This document shows, piece after piece, positions 45,229 to 54,293 of a DNA stretch of 64,000 nucleotides. Every line of letters begins with the position of its first letter. Positions within the stretch are counted from its first letter, which is position 1. This stretch comes from VAZQ01 sp963817135. Lineage in GTDB: Bacteria; Pseudomonadota; Alphaproteobacteria; Rhizobiales; Xanthobacteraceae. The notes below the pieces were generated by a model that did not search any database, had not been told where the DNA came from, and was given only the letters and a program-made list of their open reading frames with translations. The stretch covers positions 1 through 64,000 of the forward strand of contig CAWFNG010000017.1 of the NCBI GenBank assembly GCA_963817135.1. The letters are read 5' to 3'. The translations under genes were made by a program, and so were the position numbers.

Positions 45229-46422
45229 TCATGAGGTGTCGATCCTGATGGTGACTGGCGGCGAGGATCGGTAGCGCGGGCTTGAGCCGCGCTCGAAGGT
45301 CTCGATGATGAGCATGCGGCCGCCGCAACAGGGACATGTGTCTGCCTCAGCATTGCCAGGCGCGGTTTCGATCGTGGGTGCAGCTGTTGCCAGCAGTTCG
45401 CGAGCGCGCGCGATGTTCTCGGCGCGAGAGGTGTTGGTGAGCAACCCATAATGGCGGATGCGGTGGAAGCCCTTCGGCAGAATATGCATGAGGAAGCGGC
45501 GAATGAACTCGTGCGTTGCCAGCGTCATGGTCTTGTAGCGGCCTGGCCCTTTGATCCGGTAGTCCTTGTATTTGAAGGTGACGCCGCTCGTGTCGGCGGC
45601 AATCAATCGGCGGTTGGAGATGGCAACGCGGTGGGTATAGCGCGAGAGATAGGCGAGCACCGCTTGGGGTCCACCGAACGGAGGCTTTGTGTTGACGTAC
45701 CACTTGCGCCTGCGTAGCGGCGCCAGGTAGCGCGTGAAGGCCTTGCGCTCGATGAGTGCGGCGTTGTTGCCGAAGAATTGCAGTTTACCAGCTGCGTGGG
45801 CAGCGAGGAGCTTCGCCAGCATCAGTCCCCGGAACAGCTTCGAGAGCACGCGCACGGGTAGGATGAAGCGCGGACGGCGGCAGGCAATCCAGCGCTGGCC
45901 ATCAAGCGAGATGCCGCCGCCCGGCACGATCATGTGCACGTGCGGATGATGCGTCATGGCCGAGCCCCAGGTGTGGAGCACCGCGGTGATGCCGATGGTA
46001 GCGCCCATATGCTTGGGGTCGGCCGCGATCGTGAGCACGGCCTCGGATGAGGCCTTGAACAGCAGATCGTAGATCACTGCCTTGTTCTGATAGGCGATGT
46101 CGGAGATTGCGGCCGGCAGCGTGAACACTGCATGGAAGTACGGCACCGGTAGCAACTCAGCCTCGCGCGCGGCCAGCCACTCGCGTGCTGCGGCTCCCTG
46201 GCATTTGGGGCAATGCCGATTGCGGCAGCTGTTGTAGGCAATGGTCGTGTACGCGCAGTCCTCGCAGCGCATGACATGCCCACCGAGAGCGGCCGTGCGG
46301 CAGTTCTCGATGGCGCTCATCACCTTCAACTGGGCGAGGCTCACGTGACCGGCGTTGGCGGTACGCCACGCCGCACCGAAGTCGCGGAAGATGTCCGCGA
46401 CTTCCAGAGCAGGACGGGTCAT
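45229..46422 (-). CDS. IS91-family transposase
   Basis: 397 residues. An N-terminal zinc ribbon (CEDCAYTTIAYNSCRNRHCPKCQG) precedes the rolling-circle (HUH-type) catalytic region with the metal-binding HPHVHMIVPGGG and the Tyr-containing QAVLAYLSRYTHRVAISNRRL. KPPFGGP and HILPKGFHRIRHYGLL are family blocks. A second Cys cluster, CPCCGG, is near the C-terminus. It appears intact and so could be active. Confidence 0.93.
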   Translation of the reverse strand: MTRPALEVADIFRDFGAAWRTANAGHVSLAQLKVMSAIENCRTAALGGHVMRCEDCAYTTIAYNSCRNRHCPKCQGAAAREWLAAREAELLPVPYFHAVFTLPAAISDIAYQNKAVIYDLLFKASSEAVLTIAADPKHMGATIGITAVLHTWGSAMTHHPHVHMIVPGGGISLDGQRWIACRRPRFILPVRVLSKLFRGLMLAKLLAAHAAGKLQFFGNNAALIERKAFTRYLAPLRRRKWYVNTKPPFGGPQAVLAYLSRYTHRVAISNRRLIAADTSGVTFKYKDYRIKGPGRYKTMTLATHEFIRRFLMHILPKGFHRIRHYGLLTNTSRAENIARARELLATAAPTIETAPGNAEADTCPCCGGRMLIIETFERGSSPRYRSSPPVTIRIDTS

Positions 46423-46434
46423 GACCGCTGGCGG

Positions 46435-47331
46435 TTATGCCGGCGGCTCGTTCTCGTTCCTGTTCTCGTTCCTGTTCGCTCGCAGCGGAGTGAGGCGATC
46501 CAATGGGCTCATGACCGCCCGGATCGTGTTGGTCGCCACATGCGCATAGAGTGTGGTCGTGTCGACCTTGGCATGCCCGAGCAAGACTTGGATCAGGTGG
46601 ATGTCGGTTTTCTCCTCCAGCAAGTGCGTAGCGAAGCTGTGCCGCAGCGTGTGAGGCGTCACCCGCTTCTTGATCTCGGCCATCTCGGCGGCGGCGTGAA
46701 CGACGCGGTTGAATTGGCGCGTCGTCAACGGCAGCAGCCGATCACGGCCCGGGAACAACCACACCGTTGGCCGCGCAATGCGATACCAATCGCGTAGGAG
46801 ATCGAGCAGCACTGGCGAGAGCATCGCATAGCGATCCTTCTGCCCCTTGCCTTGTTCGATCCGCAGCAGCATTCGCTTGGAATCGATGTCGGACACCTTG
46901 AGTGATACGACCTCGGAAACCCGCAGTCCGGCGCCATAGGCGGCGCTCAGCGCAGCCTTGTATTTGGGTCCGGGTGCCGCCTCCAGCAGGCGTCCAATTT
47001 CGTCCAGACTCAAGACCACCGGTATTTTGCTCGGCTCGCGCACGAACGTAAGGTATCGAGCCATATGCGTTCGATCGAGCGTCACGGTGAAGAAGAAGCG
47101 CAACGCCGAAACCGACCCGTTCATGGTCGGCGGCCGCACGCCTGTTCGTCTCTGATGCAGCTGGAAGCGGCGAAGATCCTCAGCCGTTGCCGTATCCGGC
47201 GAGCGACCGAGGAAAGCTGTGAAAGTCTTGACGTGGCGGATATAGTCGTTGCGGGTCTTCTCGCCGAAATTGCGCACGGTCATGTCTTCGATCATGCGCT
47301 GGCGCAGTGGACTGATGGGCTTCTCGCTCAT
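46435..47331 (-). CDS. IS91-associated tyrosine recombinase
   Basis: 298 residues with a core-binding N-terminal domain (about 10-100) and a catalytic domain holding all expected residues: Arg in GAGLRVSEVV, HTLRHSFATHLLEE, GHAKVDTTTLYAH with the nucleophile Tyr. The gene ends 12 bp before the transposase start, so the two form one operon. The truncated twin is at 8460-8945. Confidence 0.93.
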   Translation of the reverse strand: MSEKPISPLRQRMIEDMTVRNFGEKTRNDYIRHVKTFTAFLGRSPDTATAEDLRRFQLHQRRTGVRPPTMNGSVSALRFFFTVTLDRTHMARYLTFVREPSKIPVVLSLDEIGRLLEAAPGPKYKAALSAAYGAGLRVSEVVSLKVSDIDSKRMLLRIEQGKGQKDRYAMLSPVLLDLLRDWYRIARPTVWLFPGRDRLLPLTTRQFNRVVHAAAEMAEIKKRVTPHTLRHSFATHLLEEKTDIHLIQVLLGHAKVDTTTLYAHVATNTIRAVMSPLDRLTPLRANRNENRNENEPPA

Positions 47332-47466
47332 CGCGGTGCTCCTGTCTTGAGGTGGAGGTTACTGACCCCTCGATCCTCAAGACGGGACACCGTCCTGTCA
47401 TCGCATTCGGCTTAGCTGTTCACATGCATCCACTGCCGCTTGCTCAGTCTTCGCGCGCAGCGCGCT

Positions 47467-47480
47467 CCCGCGTAAGCGGG
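47467..47480. repeat. Terminal hairpin of the IS91 element
   Basis: CCCGC-GTAA-GCGGG, identical to the hairpin at 9081-9094 and six bases from the end of similarity. Confidence 0.7.
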
Positions 47481-47486
47481 TTCGTT

Positions 47487-47783
47487 CTTTGGCACAACTC
47501 GGACCTCATGAGATGTCCGCTATCCTATCGCTGCTGAAATCATAAGCGGACATTAGCCTGCTCGTTGCCCAATCTGGTGATCCTGTTTGATTTCGGGATT
47601 GCACCATGAATATGGTCCTATGCCCCATTCGCCCAATTCCGCCGCCCCTTCAACTCTAATTTCAATTCCGCCGTTTGATTTCTGTTTTGCCTTTATAGAG
47701 TGCCCGCAGACACTCCCCCCATAGAGGCCCCAATAATCCTGCGCTCGATTTTGGCCGTAGCCTTAGCCGAGGGGAACATGACC
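47487..47783. other. Flank of the IS91 element
   Basis: No gene seen. Near 47489 GGCACAACTCGGACCTCATG belongs to the dispersed-repeat vocabulary; base composition drops from about 47560 onward. Confidence 0.35.
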
Positions 47784-48107
47784 CTATCTCCCTGTATTGG
47801 GACAAGGGAACTCGGCGCTCAATTTTGTTCTCACCGCTTGCGCCTTTTTGCTGTTCTCGCCAACACCAAAGCATATGAGGCATGCCACAAACATTGCCGA
47901 GATAAATATCCAAAAGTTTCCTGTGGCACCCGTAAGCAATCCTACGACCGCCACCACGATCACACCGGCGATGCCAAATATCCCAGCGTTCTTAATTTCA
48001 AGAGATGGCCTTTCGACGACGGCCCAGGCAATTATTTTTGCAACTAAAGCGGCGGAAACAATTAGAAAGACTGGAAGCAAAGCAAGCATGGCGAAACGCC
48101 CGAACAC
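47784..48107 (-). CDS. Small membrane protein, hypothetical
   Basis: 107 residues from a GTG at 48107, five bases after AGGAGGG. Three hydrophobic segments (LALLPVFLIVSAALVAKIIA, GIFGIAGVIVVAVVGLL, FWIFISAMFVACLICFGV). No family recognised. It sits in DNA of lower GC than the surroundings. Confidence 0.55.
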   Translation of the reverse strand: MFGRFAMLALLPVFLIVSAALVAKIIAWAVVERPSLEIKNAGIFGIAGVIVVAVVGLLTGATGNFWIFISAMFVACLICFGVGENSKKAQAVRTKLSAEFPCPNTGR

Positions 48108-48434
48108 CGGGACCCTCCTGACTTTAAGCGCGCATTTATAAGAATTTGCGCTGACATAAGTATGGGTCTTAAAATTTTTATGTAATTTGTGCAGACCTTT
48201 GGCAGGCAGGCAAACGATGCGATTTTGGCCCCCGAGGCCTCTCGCTGGAACAAAGCCGATAAAAGTAGGAGGTCGGCTAGCTGTGCAGCGGTGCTGGTCT
48301 GACAAACATCAAACAAATAAAACGAACAAACAAAACGGTTTTGTTAGAAGCAAAGCTGTGATAGAATAAGCGAGCCGGACAAGTGAACGCAGGCCACTTA
48401 TCCGGCTCTAACCCAAGCCAATGGAGGTACCCAA
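48108..48434. other. AT-rich intergenic stretch
   Basis: Notably low GC. It contains the odd-length palindrome AACAAAAC-G-GTTTTGTT at 48329-48345 amid AACAAA repeats, and a longer inverted repeat at 48372. No gene seen. Confidence 0.45.
48372..48408. repeat. 14-bp inverted repeat upstream of integrase relic
   Basis: GAGCCGGACAAGTG, 9 bases, CACTTATCCGGCTC, with one mismatch. It lies 27 bp before the ATG of the relic at 48435; an operator, a leader hairpin or a terminator of earlier transcription are all possible. Confidence 0.5.
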
Positions 48435-48850
48435 ATGGCCAGGGCTATCTCAAGCTTACATCATTCCGAGTTGATCGCTGAAGCCAGTGGCGGGCAACTA
48501 TCCACTGTTCGTATCCCTACGAAATTACGAACACTGGCCCATAGCGAAACCACGATAATGCAGGAGATAACAGCCTTGATTGGATCAGCCCCAATGCCAG
48601 TAAACCGAACACTGCGCCGATTACCCAACGGCCGAGTACAGGCCGCGAGAGTATCTAACGAAAGCTGAAGTTGAGCGGGTGATTGAAGCTACGAAGAAAC
48701 GGGGGAGGAGCGGAGCTAGGGATGCTTGCGCGATCTTACTCGCGTATAGGCATGGGCTAAGGGCGGCAGAGTTATGCTCGTTGAAATGGGCGCAGATTGA
48801 TCTCAAGCATGGGCGGATGCATGTGAACTGAGCCAAGGGCAGTTCTTCGC
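48435..48850 (+). pseudogene. Relic of a tyrosine recombinase (FimB-like type)
   Basis: The ATG at 48435 has GGAGG upstream. The first frame ends PVNRTLRRLPN; one extra G near 48632 shifts into AEYRPREYLTKAEVERVIEA then GARDACAILLAYRHGLRAAELCSLKWAQIDL and MHVN, followed by TGA (48829-48831) where an Arg is expected. The catalytic C-terminal half is gone. The YRHGLRAAEL block with its Arg is characteristic of integrases. Confidence 0.7.
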
Positions 48851-49405
48851 TCTGGTCGAGGCTTTGCCAGAGGGCACGGAGTTCGGTTTTCGACAATATC
48901 CGCTCCCTCGGGCCTGTTTCAGTTGCCTTGGCTGTGAGCGTAACTGGATGCCGGTGTGCCAGTTGGGGAGTCTGGGGAGAGGTCGCCGGCACACCGGACT
49001 CGCCCTGCCCCGGTCGGGGGAACGGGAAGGGAAGTGAGGTACATGCCTGATTCTCCATTTTGAGTCACCCAAAGAAAACCACTGGGAAGGCATTATGACC
49101 AGCGATGGATCGTGAGTAGGGGACGGTAATTTGCTTTGCGCTTCACGACGACGATGCTGATGCCTCCGACATCAAGTGATCGCGCTGACGAAGAAACCGA
49201 TCAAAGCGCGGTGACGGGTTTGTGCCTCAACATCATGCCACCCGCAAGCCGCCGTGAGGTAATGTCTGTTCATTGAGTTCGAAGCGGTCTAAGCGTTGCG
49301 GGTTGTAGCGATGCTAGACCACCGATGTGCTCAGCAGGGAACAGGGCCGGCCGCCATTGCGCATTCCCTGCGTGCCATGCGGCCTGCTCGCAACACGCCG
49401 CGTCT
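48851..49405. other. Long intergenic stretch
   Basis: About 550 bp with no frame that looks coding on either strand. It presumably includes decayed recombinase sequence at its start. A GC-rich patch near 48980-49040 has no obvious structure. Confidence 0.4.
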
Positions 49406-50956
49406 TCACCACCAGCGCTGTGGCCGCTGATAATAGTTCCGATTGTTCTGCCGCGGATCGTAGTACTGGCCGCCGCGGCCGGGCGTATTGTTGAAACCCC
49501 AGCCAGCCCAGCCGAAGCCGACGTCACGGCGCGCGACGCGGAGATCGGGCGAGCGCGGGCGGTTGATGATGCCGCCCTGCGGCTGGTCGTTCAGCGCAAT
49601 GACGAACTCCGTGCGATAGTTGGTCTCGCGGTGCAGAGGCTCGTCCGAAATGATGAGCGAGGACCGCGGCAATGCGGTTGGCGCGATGCGATCGAGCACA
49701 TCCTGCGGGACGGTGATGCGGTCAAGCGCGGCCTTGGCGACGTCCCCGCTGTCGATCGTGACCGCGGTCCAGCGCAGGCCCCCGTCGGTGCGCGCCACGG
49801 CCGTAAACACATGCGTGCCGATCGGCTTGTCGGGATTGCGGATCGTGACCGGAACCTCAATGGTCGCATCGAACACCTCGCCCCCGTCCGGCAGCCGAGT
49901 ATGCGTGTTGCGCCGCACGTAAAGCTTCTGCGTCGCGCGGCTGATGAAGACCGAGACCGGCTCGAGCGCCAGCTTTGCCTCGCTTGCCGCCTTGGCGGCG
50001 TCGGCCTTCTTGGTCTCGGCCGCCTTGGCGGCGTCCTGGGCCGCCGCGGCAGCGTCGAGCTTGGACTTCGCGTTGGCCTTGGCGGCGTCGAGCTGCGTCT
50101 GCAGTTCCCCGACTTTCGCAGCGGCCTTCTGCTTCTGGTCCTCTGCTCGTGCCTTGGCCTGGTCGGTCTTGGCGGCGGCGAGCGCCTTCTCTGCGACCGC
50201 GAGCGCGGCATCGGCGCCAGTCTTGGCCAATTCAAGCTTGCGCAGCGCCGCCGTGAGCGGGGCCGCCTCCTTCACCGCAAGGGCGGCAGCGTTCTTCGTC
50301 TGTTGAGCTAGCTTGCTGGCCTCGTCCGCCTCGCGGGCGAGCGTTTCAGCGCGCGCCGGCGCGGCCGCGATGGCCGCAGATTTCGGGACGAACAGCGCCG
50401 GATGGGAAAACTCGACCGGCTCCGCGTCACTCGGCGAGATGATCACACGCGTGCCGATGCGGACTTTGTCGAACAGCTTCTCCGCAAAGCCAAAAGGCAT
50501 CCGCACGCAGCCGTGCGAGGCCGCATATCCGGGCAACGGCCCGCCGTGCAGCGCGACGCCGTTCCAGGTGATGCGCAGCATGTGCGGCATCCAGGCATCG
50601 TCATAGAGGCTCGAGCGATGGTCCTTGTCCTTCTCCACGACGCTGAAGACGCCGGCTGGCGTCTCGCGTCCCGCAGTTCCGCTCGACACCGGCGCGCGCA
50701 GGACCCAGCCGTTGGCGTCGTAGATGGTCACCTTCTGGCTCTGGATCGATACGATCGCCATGATCGGCTCGCCCGCGTGGCGCGGGGCCGCCCCCTCGGC
50801 GGTATGCTCGGGAGGGGCCTGGCGGGGCGCGGCGTCGGCGGGCGGAGCCGCAGTCAGCGCCGTCAGGGCGGCCGTGGCCGCGAGCGTCACAATCGCGGGA
50901 GGTGCCCAACGCCGGACTACCTCGGTGGATTGGGCCGTCGTGCATCGATTTGTCAT
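49406..50956 (-). CDS. L,D-transpeptidase (YkuD) with long coiled coil
   Basis: 516 residues, exported by an N-terminal hydrophobic leader (cleavage near DAAP). The YkuD catalytic domain is at about 64-175, with His137 in LHGGPLPGYAASHGCVRM and nucleophile Cys150. It forms 3-3 cross-links in peptidoglycan or attaches proteins to it. Then comes an Ala/Lys/Glu-rich coiled coil (about 205-335; KAEDQKQKAAAKVGEL-like text) and a second beta-domain (about 345-470; VSVFISRATQKLYVRRNTH) that looks like a YkuD fold without its catalytic motif. The tail is Asn/Gly/Arg/Tyr-rich. Confidence 0.88.
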   Translation of the reverse strand: MTNRCTTAQSTEVVRRWAPPAIVTLAATAALTALTAAPPADAAPRQAPPEHTAEGAAPRHAGEPIMAIVSIQSQKVTIYDANGWVLRAPVSSGTAGRETPAGVFSVVEKDKDHRSSLYDDAWMPHMLRITWNGVALHGGPLPGYAASHGCVRMPFGFAEKLFDKVRIGTRVIISPSDAEPVEFSHPALFVPKSAAIAAAPARAETLAREADEASKLAQQTKNAAALAVKEAAPLTAALRKLELAKTGADAALAVAEKALAAAKTDQAKARAEDQKQKAAAKVGELQTQLDAAKANAKSKLDAAAAAQDAAKAAETKKADAAKAASEAKLALEPVSVFISRATQKLYVRRNTHTRLPDGGEVFDATIEVPVTIRNPDKPIGTHVFTAVARTDGGLRWTAVTIDSGDVAKAALDRITVPQDVLDRIAPTALPRSSLIISDEPLHRETNYRTEFVIALNDQPQGGIINRPRSPDLRVARRDVGFGWAGWGFNNTPGRGGQYYDPRQNNRNYYQRPQRWW

Positions 50957-51376
50957 GCCATGACCCGGTTGTCAGGGAGGAATCGCGTCGAAACAAACAC
51001 TGAGGACGGGTGGATGGTCCCCATGATTACCCCGTTGCCACCGCTTATCGGCCGTCGGTGATGTCGCCCGACAAATTTGTCGCGCTGGCCGATCAGTAGG
51101 TTCAAGGCGAGTGATCGAGTGACCCCTGGCGTGCGCATTGCTGCATCTGCTCAGGGCCGGTCTGTGTCACTTGGCCGGCGAAAGGAGATGTCCGCATTCA
51201 TGGAGAGTGTCAGTGCCTGAGCGGACGTACTACCCGCGTGTTCAGCGAGGTCGACTGGAGCCGGGTTCGGGCTCTCTCGATGCCTAGCCACTGACCGACC
51301 CGTAGTGGGGTGCATGCCTCTATCGAATGTCGAGTTTGGTCAGTACGATCCAGCGATCTGAGCACTGCGCGTTACC
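50957..51376. other. Intergenic stretch
   Basis: No gene recognised. Near 51137 GCATTGCTGCATCTGCTCA echoes the text after the SBP genes at 44851 and 55283 (TTGCTGCATCTGCTCAC), a trace of SBP-flanking repeat. Confidence 0.4.
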
Positions 51377-51859
51377 TTGAAAGTGACCCGCCTAATGACT
51401 GGTAGGGCCCAACAAATCGCTATTTGTCACCTGCTGCTCCGGGGTAACCGCTGGATACCCGTGAGCGTGAACAAAAAACTCGGACCGAATGACCGATGTT
51501 CACCAAGCGGCCAAGTCATCTCCGCATGTCTCTGTGCAGTTGTTGAAGGGAATACGATAGTCGGATGGATGGAAAACTCAGCGTTTACAGTCCAAGAGGT
51601 CCAACGTGACGGCACCCTAGCTCCGGTCGATCTCGCTACCACACGTCGCGCATTCGATGCCAAGTTCTTCGACAAGGAAGCAGCCGAAGCAGGAGTAGTG
51701 GGCATCAGCTCGTTAATCGCCCAGCGTCGCGTTCAGGAACACAATACCGGCAAGCTTCCTGAAGAGTTGCGCGAAGCCGCGTTCGAGCGTGCCACCGTAC
51801 AAATCCTTGATAAGCTTCAGGATCATTCCATTGTCGGAGTTTTGCTTGTCAAGCAGTAA
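51377..51859 (+). CDS. Hypothetical protein, unrecognised
   Basis: 160 residues from a TTG at 51377 (ATG at 51395 is an alternative). The coding signal is supported by an even composition and an amphipathic C-terminal helix (LPEELREAAFERATVQILDKL), but I know no family. Mixed alpha/beta; VVEGNTIVGWMENSAFTVQEV suggests a beta-rich N-terminal half. Its GC is lower than that of neighbouring genes, and it lies beside an integrase pseudogene, so transfer is plausible. Confidence 0.45.
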   Translation: MKVTRLMTGRAQQIAICHLLLRGNRWIPVSVNKKLGPNDRCSPSGQVISACLCAVVEGNTIVGWMENSAFTVQEVQRDGTLAPVDLATTRRAFDAKFFDKEAAEAGVVGISSLIAQRRVQEHNTGKLPEELREAAFERATVQILDKLQDHSIVGVLLVKQ

Positions 51860-51910
51860 TGCCAAATTTGTTGGGCAGAGCGAGTCTGCTCTGCCCTGGC
51901 AATTCACACA

Positions 51911-52542
51911 TCAACTTGCTCGGCTATGGCAAGCGCGTCGTCTACCTCTGCCGAGATACCGAACCGTGCTTTCTATCTTCGTGTGGCCGAGCAAAAGCTG
52001 GACCGCGCGCAGATTGCCAGTGCGACGATAGATCAAGGTTGCTTTGGTGCGTCGAAGTGAATGCGTGCCGAAACGATTTGCATCGAGTCCGATACTCGCG
52101 ATCCATTCCGACACAAGCCGTGCATAGTGCCGCGTCGTAATACATCGATCGGGTTTCCGACGACTTGGGAGTAGAAATTCACCCGATCTCCTATCGGCAG
52201 CCTTCATATACTCGTCGATCGCTTGCCGGGTCTGCTCTGTCAATTCGAACCTGACCGGCTGTCCAGTCTTCTTCTGACGCACCGTTGCCCGTTCGACTGA
52301 GTGCCCATTTGGAGCAACATCGTCGACCTTGAGGGCGACGACGTCACAACCGCGCAGCTTGCTGTCGATGGCTAGGTTGAACATCGCCAACTCGCGAATG
52401 CGGCCTTCAACTTGCAGTTCGTGCGGATTGCCCAAACATGCTTAGGGCGAAGCGGCGGCTTGGCGCCGATCAGCTTGCCCTTATTCCAAGCCAGGCGTTG
52501 AAGCGGGGTTATCGAAAGGTCTTCGGGGTCCTGCATGGTCAT
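51911..52542 (-). pseudogene. Tyrosine recombinase, one-base deletion
   Basis: The N-terminal part from ATG 52542 (MTMQDPEDLSITPLQRLAWN, then LRPKHVWAIRT) and the rest (ELQVEGRIRELAMFNLAIDSKLRG onward) are in different frames, explained by loss of one base near 52425. The C-terminal part keeps the catalytic residues: Arg in KLRGCD, HSLRRTKATLIYRRTG, LLGHTKIESTVRYLG. Related to the degenerate protein at 5076. Relatives are commonly annotated as phage-type integrases. Confidence 0.78.
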
Positions 52543-53120
52543 TTCTCCACCGTTGCTGAGGATGACCATGGTGCTCCGGAGGTCGGAAGGTATGGAAGGT
52601 ACGTCAGCTTTCGGGGCGATCCGGCGGTAAAGTCCCTGCCCGGGCGAGGAGCCTATGCGAACAATTGACCCCAATGTATGGTCCGGCCGCGCGTTGCAAG
52701 AGGATTTCGTCAATCTGGCGGATGTGCGGTCTTGCATCAATGTATCCGGCTTCTGATTGGAGCATGTTGTGCTCCGATCCATCATGGATATCAGCGCGCA
52801 TGCGGTCTTTTTAGCGGACCGGCCTCAATAGTGGGCCATTGGGGTCACCAGGGTTCGCATACGCCGGAAAGACCGATCCTCCATCTCGTCTCATCCTCTC
52901 GCAGACCTCGGCAGGTAAAAGTTTGGTGTCACCTCATTGCGTGCTCCCTATGTGATCCAGTTCCTTTGTTCGTGCCTTAAGCTCGTTCCTTCGTCCCGGC
53001 CCGCGCTTGTGACGGGGGCGCCGCGCGCAAGGGCCGTCAAGGCTGGCCGTCGCGGTTGGCTTGCCTCTTGCTCGAGCGTTGCCAGGCCACGCCTTGACGG
53101 GTCCGAGCACGGCGCGACAC
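52543..53120. other. Intergenic stretch between recombinase relic and IS110 gene
   Basis: No coding sequence recognised; short frames on both strands lack ribosome sites. It probably includes the right flank of the IS110-type element. Confidence 0.4.
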
Positions 53121-54122
53121 TCAAGCAGCTCGGGGCGACATCTTGTTTGTCCTGATGCACTCGAATTTGCGCTCCTGTGAGGACGAGCGTTGCGAGGCAA
53201 GCATGTTGAGCGGATCCCAGCCAATGCGGTTTGGCCCAACCCTGACTAACACGACCCAGGCCGCCTGCACGAAGAGCGCGCGCAGATAGCGATTGCCGCG
53301 CCTGGTTATCTTGCCCAGGATCGTGCGGTCTCCCGTTGATATCTGCTTGGGCACCAGTCCGAGCCAGGCGCCGAAGTCGCGCCCCTTCGCGAACGCCGCA
53401 CCATTGCCGATCGCGGCGACCATTGCACTGGAAATGATCGGTCCAATGCCGGGCACCGTCATCAGCCGCTCGCATCCCGGATCCGCACAGGCCAGCGCTG
53501 CGATCTCACTGGACAGACCTTCGATGCGCTCATCCAGCCGGTGCCAATCGTCAGCCAGTCCCTCGATGATGTGCAGCATGCGTGGCGATATGACGTCGGT
53601 GCGTGTGGCAAGGATTGTAGGCAATTCGGCGCGTAGGAAGCGTAGCCCCTGGCGCACCGCAACGCCGCGCTCCAACAGGAAGGCGCGAATCTGATTGATA
53701 ATGCCGGTGCGTTGACCGACCAACCGCTCACGCACCCGGTGCAGCGCCTGCAAGTCGAGCTGATTGGCGGTCTTCGTGGCGACGAACCTCATCGTCGGAC
53801 GCTGCACCGCCTCGGCGGTCGCTTCCGCATCGCGGAAGTCGTTCTTCTGTCCCTTGCTGTAGGGACGCACGTATTTCGCCGGCATCAGCCGAGCATCGTG
53901 GCCAAGCGCTTGCAGTTTGCGACTGAGATGATGCGCGCCGACGCAGGCTTCCAGGCCGATCAAGCAAGGTGGCATGTTGGCAAACCGCGCTTCCACCTGG
54001 CCGCGTGACCATTTCTGCCGCAGCGCGATGGCACCACGCTTATCGAGGCCAACGACGTGGAAAGAGTTCTTGCCGATATCGATGCCAACGACGGCGATTG
54101 CGGTGTTGAGTTTCGAAGACAT
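53121..54122 (-). CDS. IS110-family transposase, altered C-terminus
   Basis: 333 residues from ATG 54122 (MSSKLNTAIAVVGIDIGKNS). The RuvC-like DEDD domain (GIDIGKNSFHVVGLD, LIGLEACVGAHHLSRKL, KGQKNDFRDAEATAEA) and the Transposase_20 region (LMTVPGIGPIISSAMVAAIG, GKITRRGNRYLRALFVQAAW) are intact. Near the end the usual block around LAIALANKLARIAW is missing: the text jumps from PLNMLA to QERKFECIR, the family-typical ending. An in-frame internal deletion of about 20-25 residues is the simplest reading, so activity is doubtful. Confidence 0.82.
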   Translation of the reverse strand: MSSKLNTAIAVVGIDIGKNSFHVVGLDKRGAIALRQKWSRGQVEARFANMPPCLIGLEACVGAHHLSRKLQALGHDARLMPAKYVRPYSKGQKNDFRDAEATAEAVQRPTMRFVATKTANQLDLQALHRVRERLVGQRTGIINQIRAFLLERGVAVRQGLRFLRAELPTILATRTDVISPRMLHIIEGLADDWHRLDERIEGLSSEIAALACADPGCERLMTVPGIGPIISSAMVAAIGNGAAFAKGRDFGAWLGLVPKQISTGDRTILGKITRRGNRYLRALFVQAAWVVLVRVGPNRIGWDPLNMLASQRSSSQERKFECIRTNKMSPRAA

Positions 54123-54293
54123 AGCGTGCTCCTTGTCTTTGGTGCCCCCTCGCCAGCTTCGCTTGCGGGCGGGGCAGGAGCACGGCCGGACCATTCCATT
54201 AGCGGACATAGCCGCACCGAAATCCCGCATCGCAGCAAGCCCCTGACTCGATCCTCACCAATCCGCTATCCTGCTTCTAGTGAGGGGATGCAG

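Larger units (their letters stand above)
45000..47486 (-). mobile_element. IS91-type element with transposase and tyrosine recombinase
   Basis: The right end is fixed at 47486 by comparison with the remnant at 9100 (both copies diverge after CGGGTTCGTT). The left end is approximate, placed near a hairpin at 45029. It encodes a rolling-circle transposase (45229-46422) and a tyrosine recombinase (46435-47331), both on the minus strand. The extra recombinase is known in some IS91 relatives. Confidence 0.78.

Noticed and set aside
48301..48345. AACAAA-rich tract as a CRISPR-like or tandem repeat array
   Set aside because: The units are irregular and too short, with no spacers of constant length.
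49325..50311. Plus-strand frame of 328 codons
   Set aside because: Antisense to the transpeptidase coiled coil; Arg/Leu/Gly-rich mirror text.
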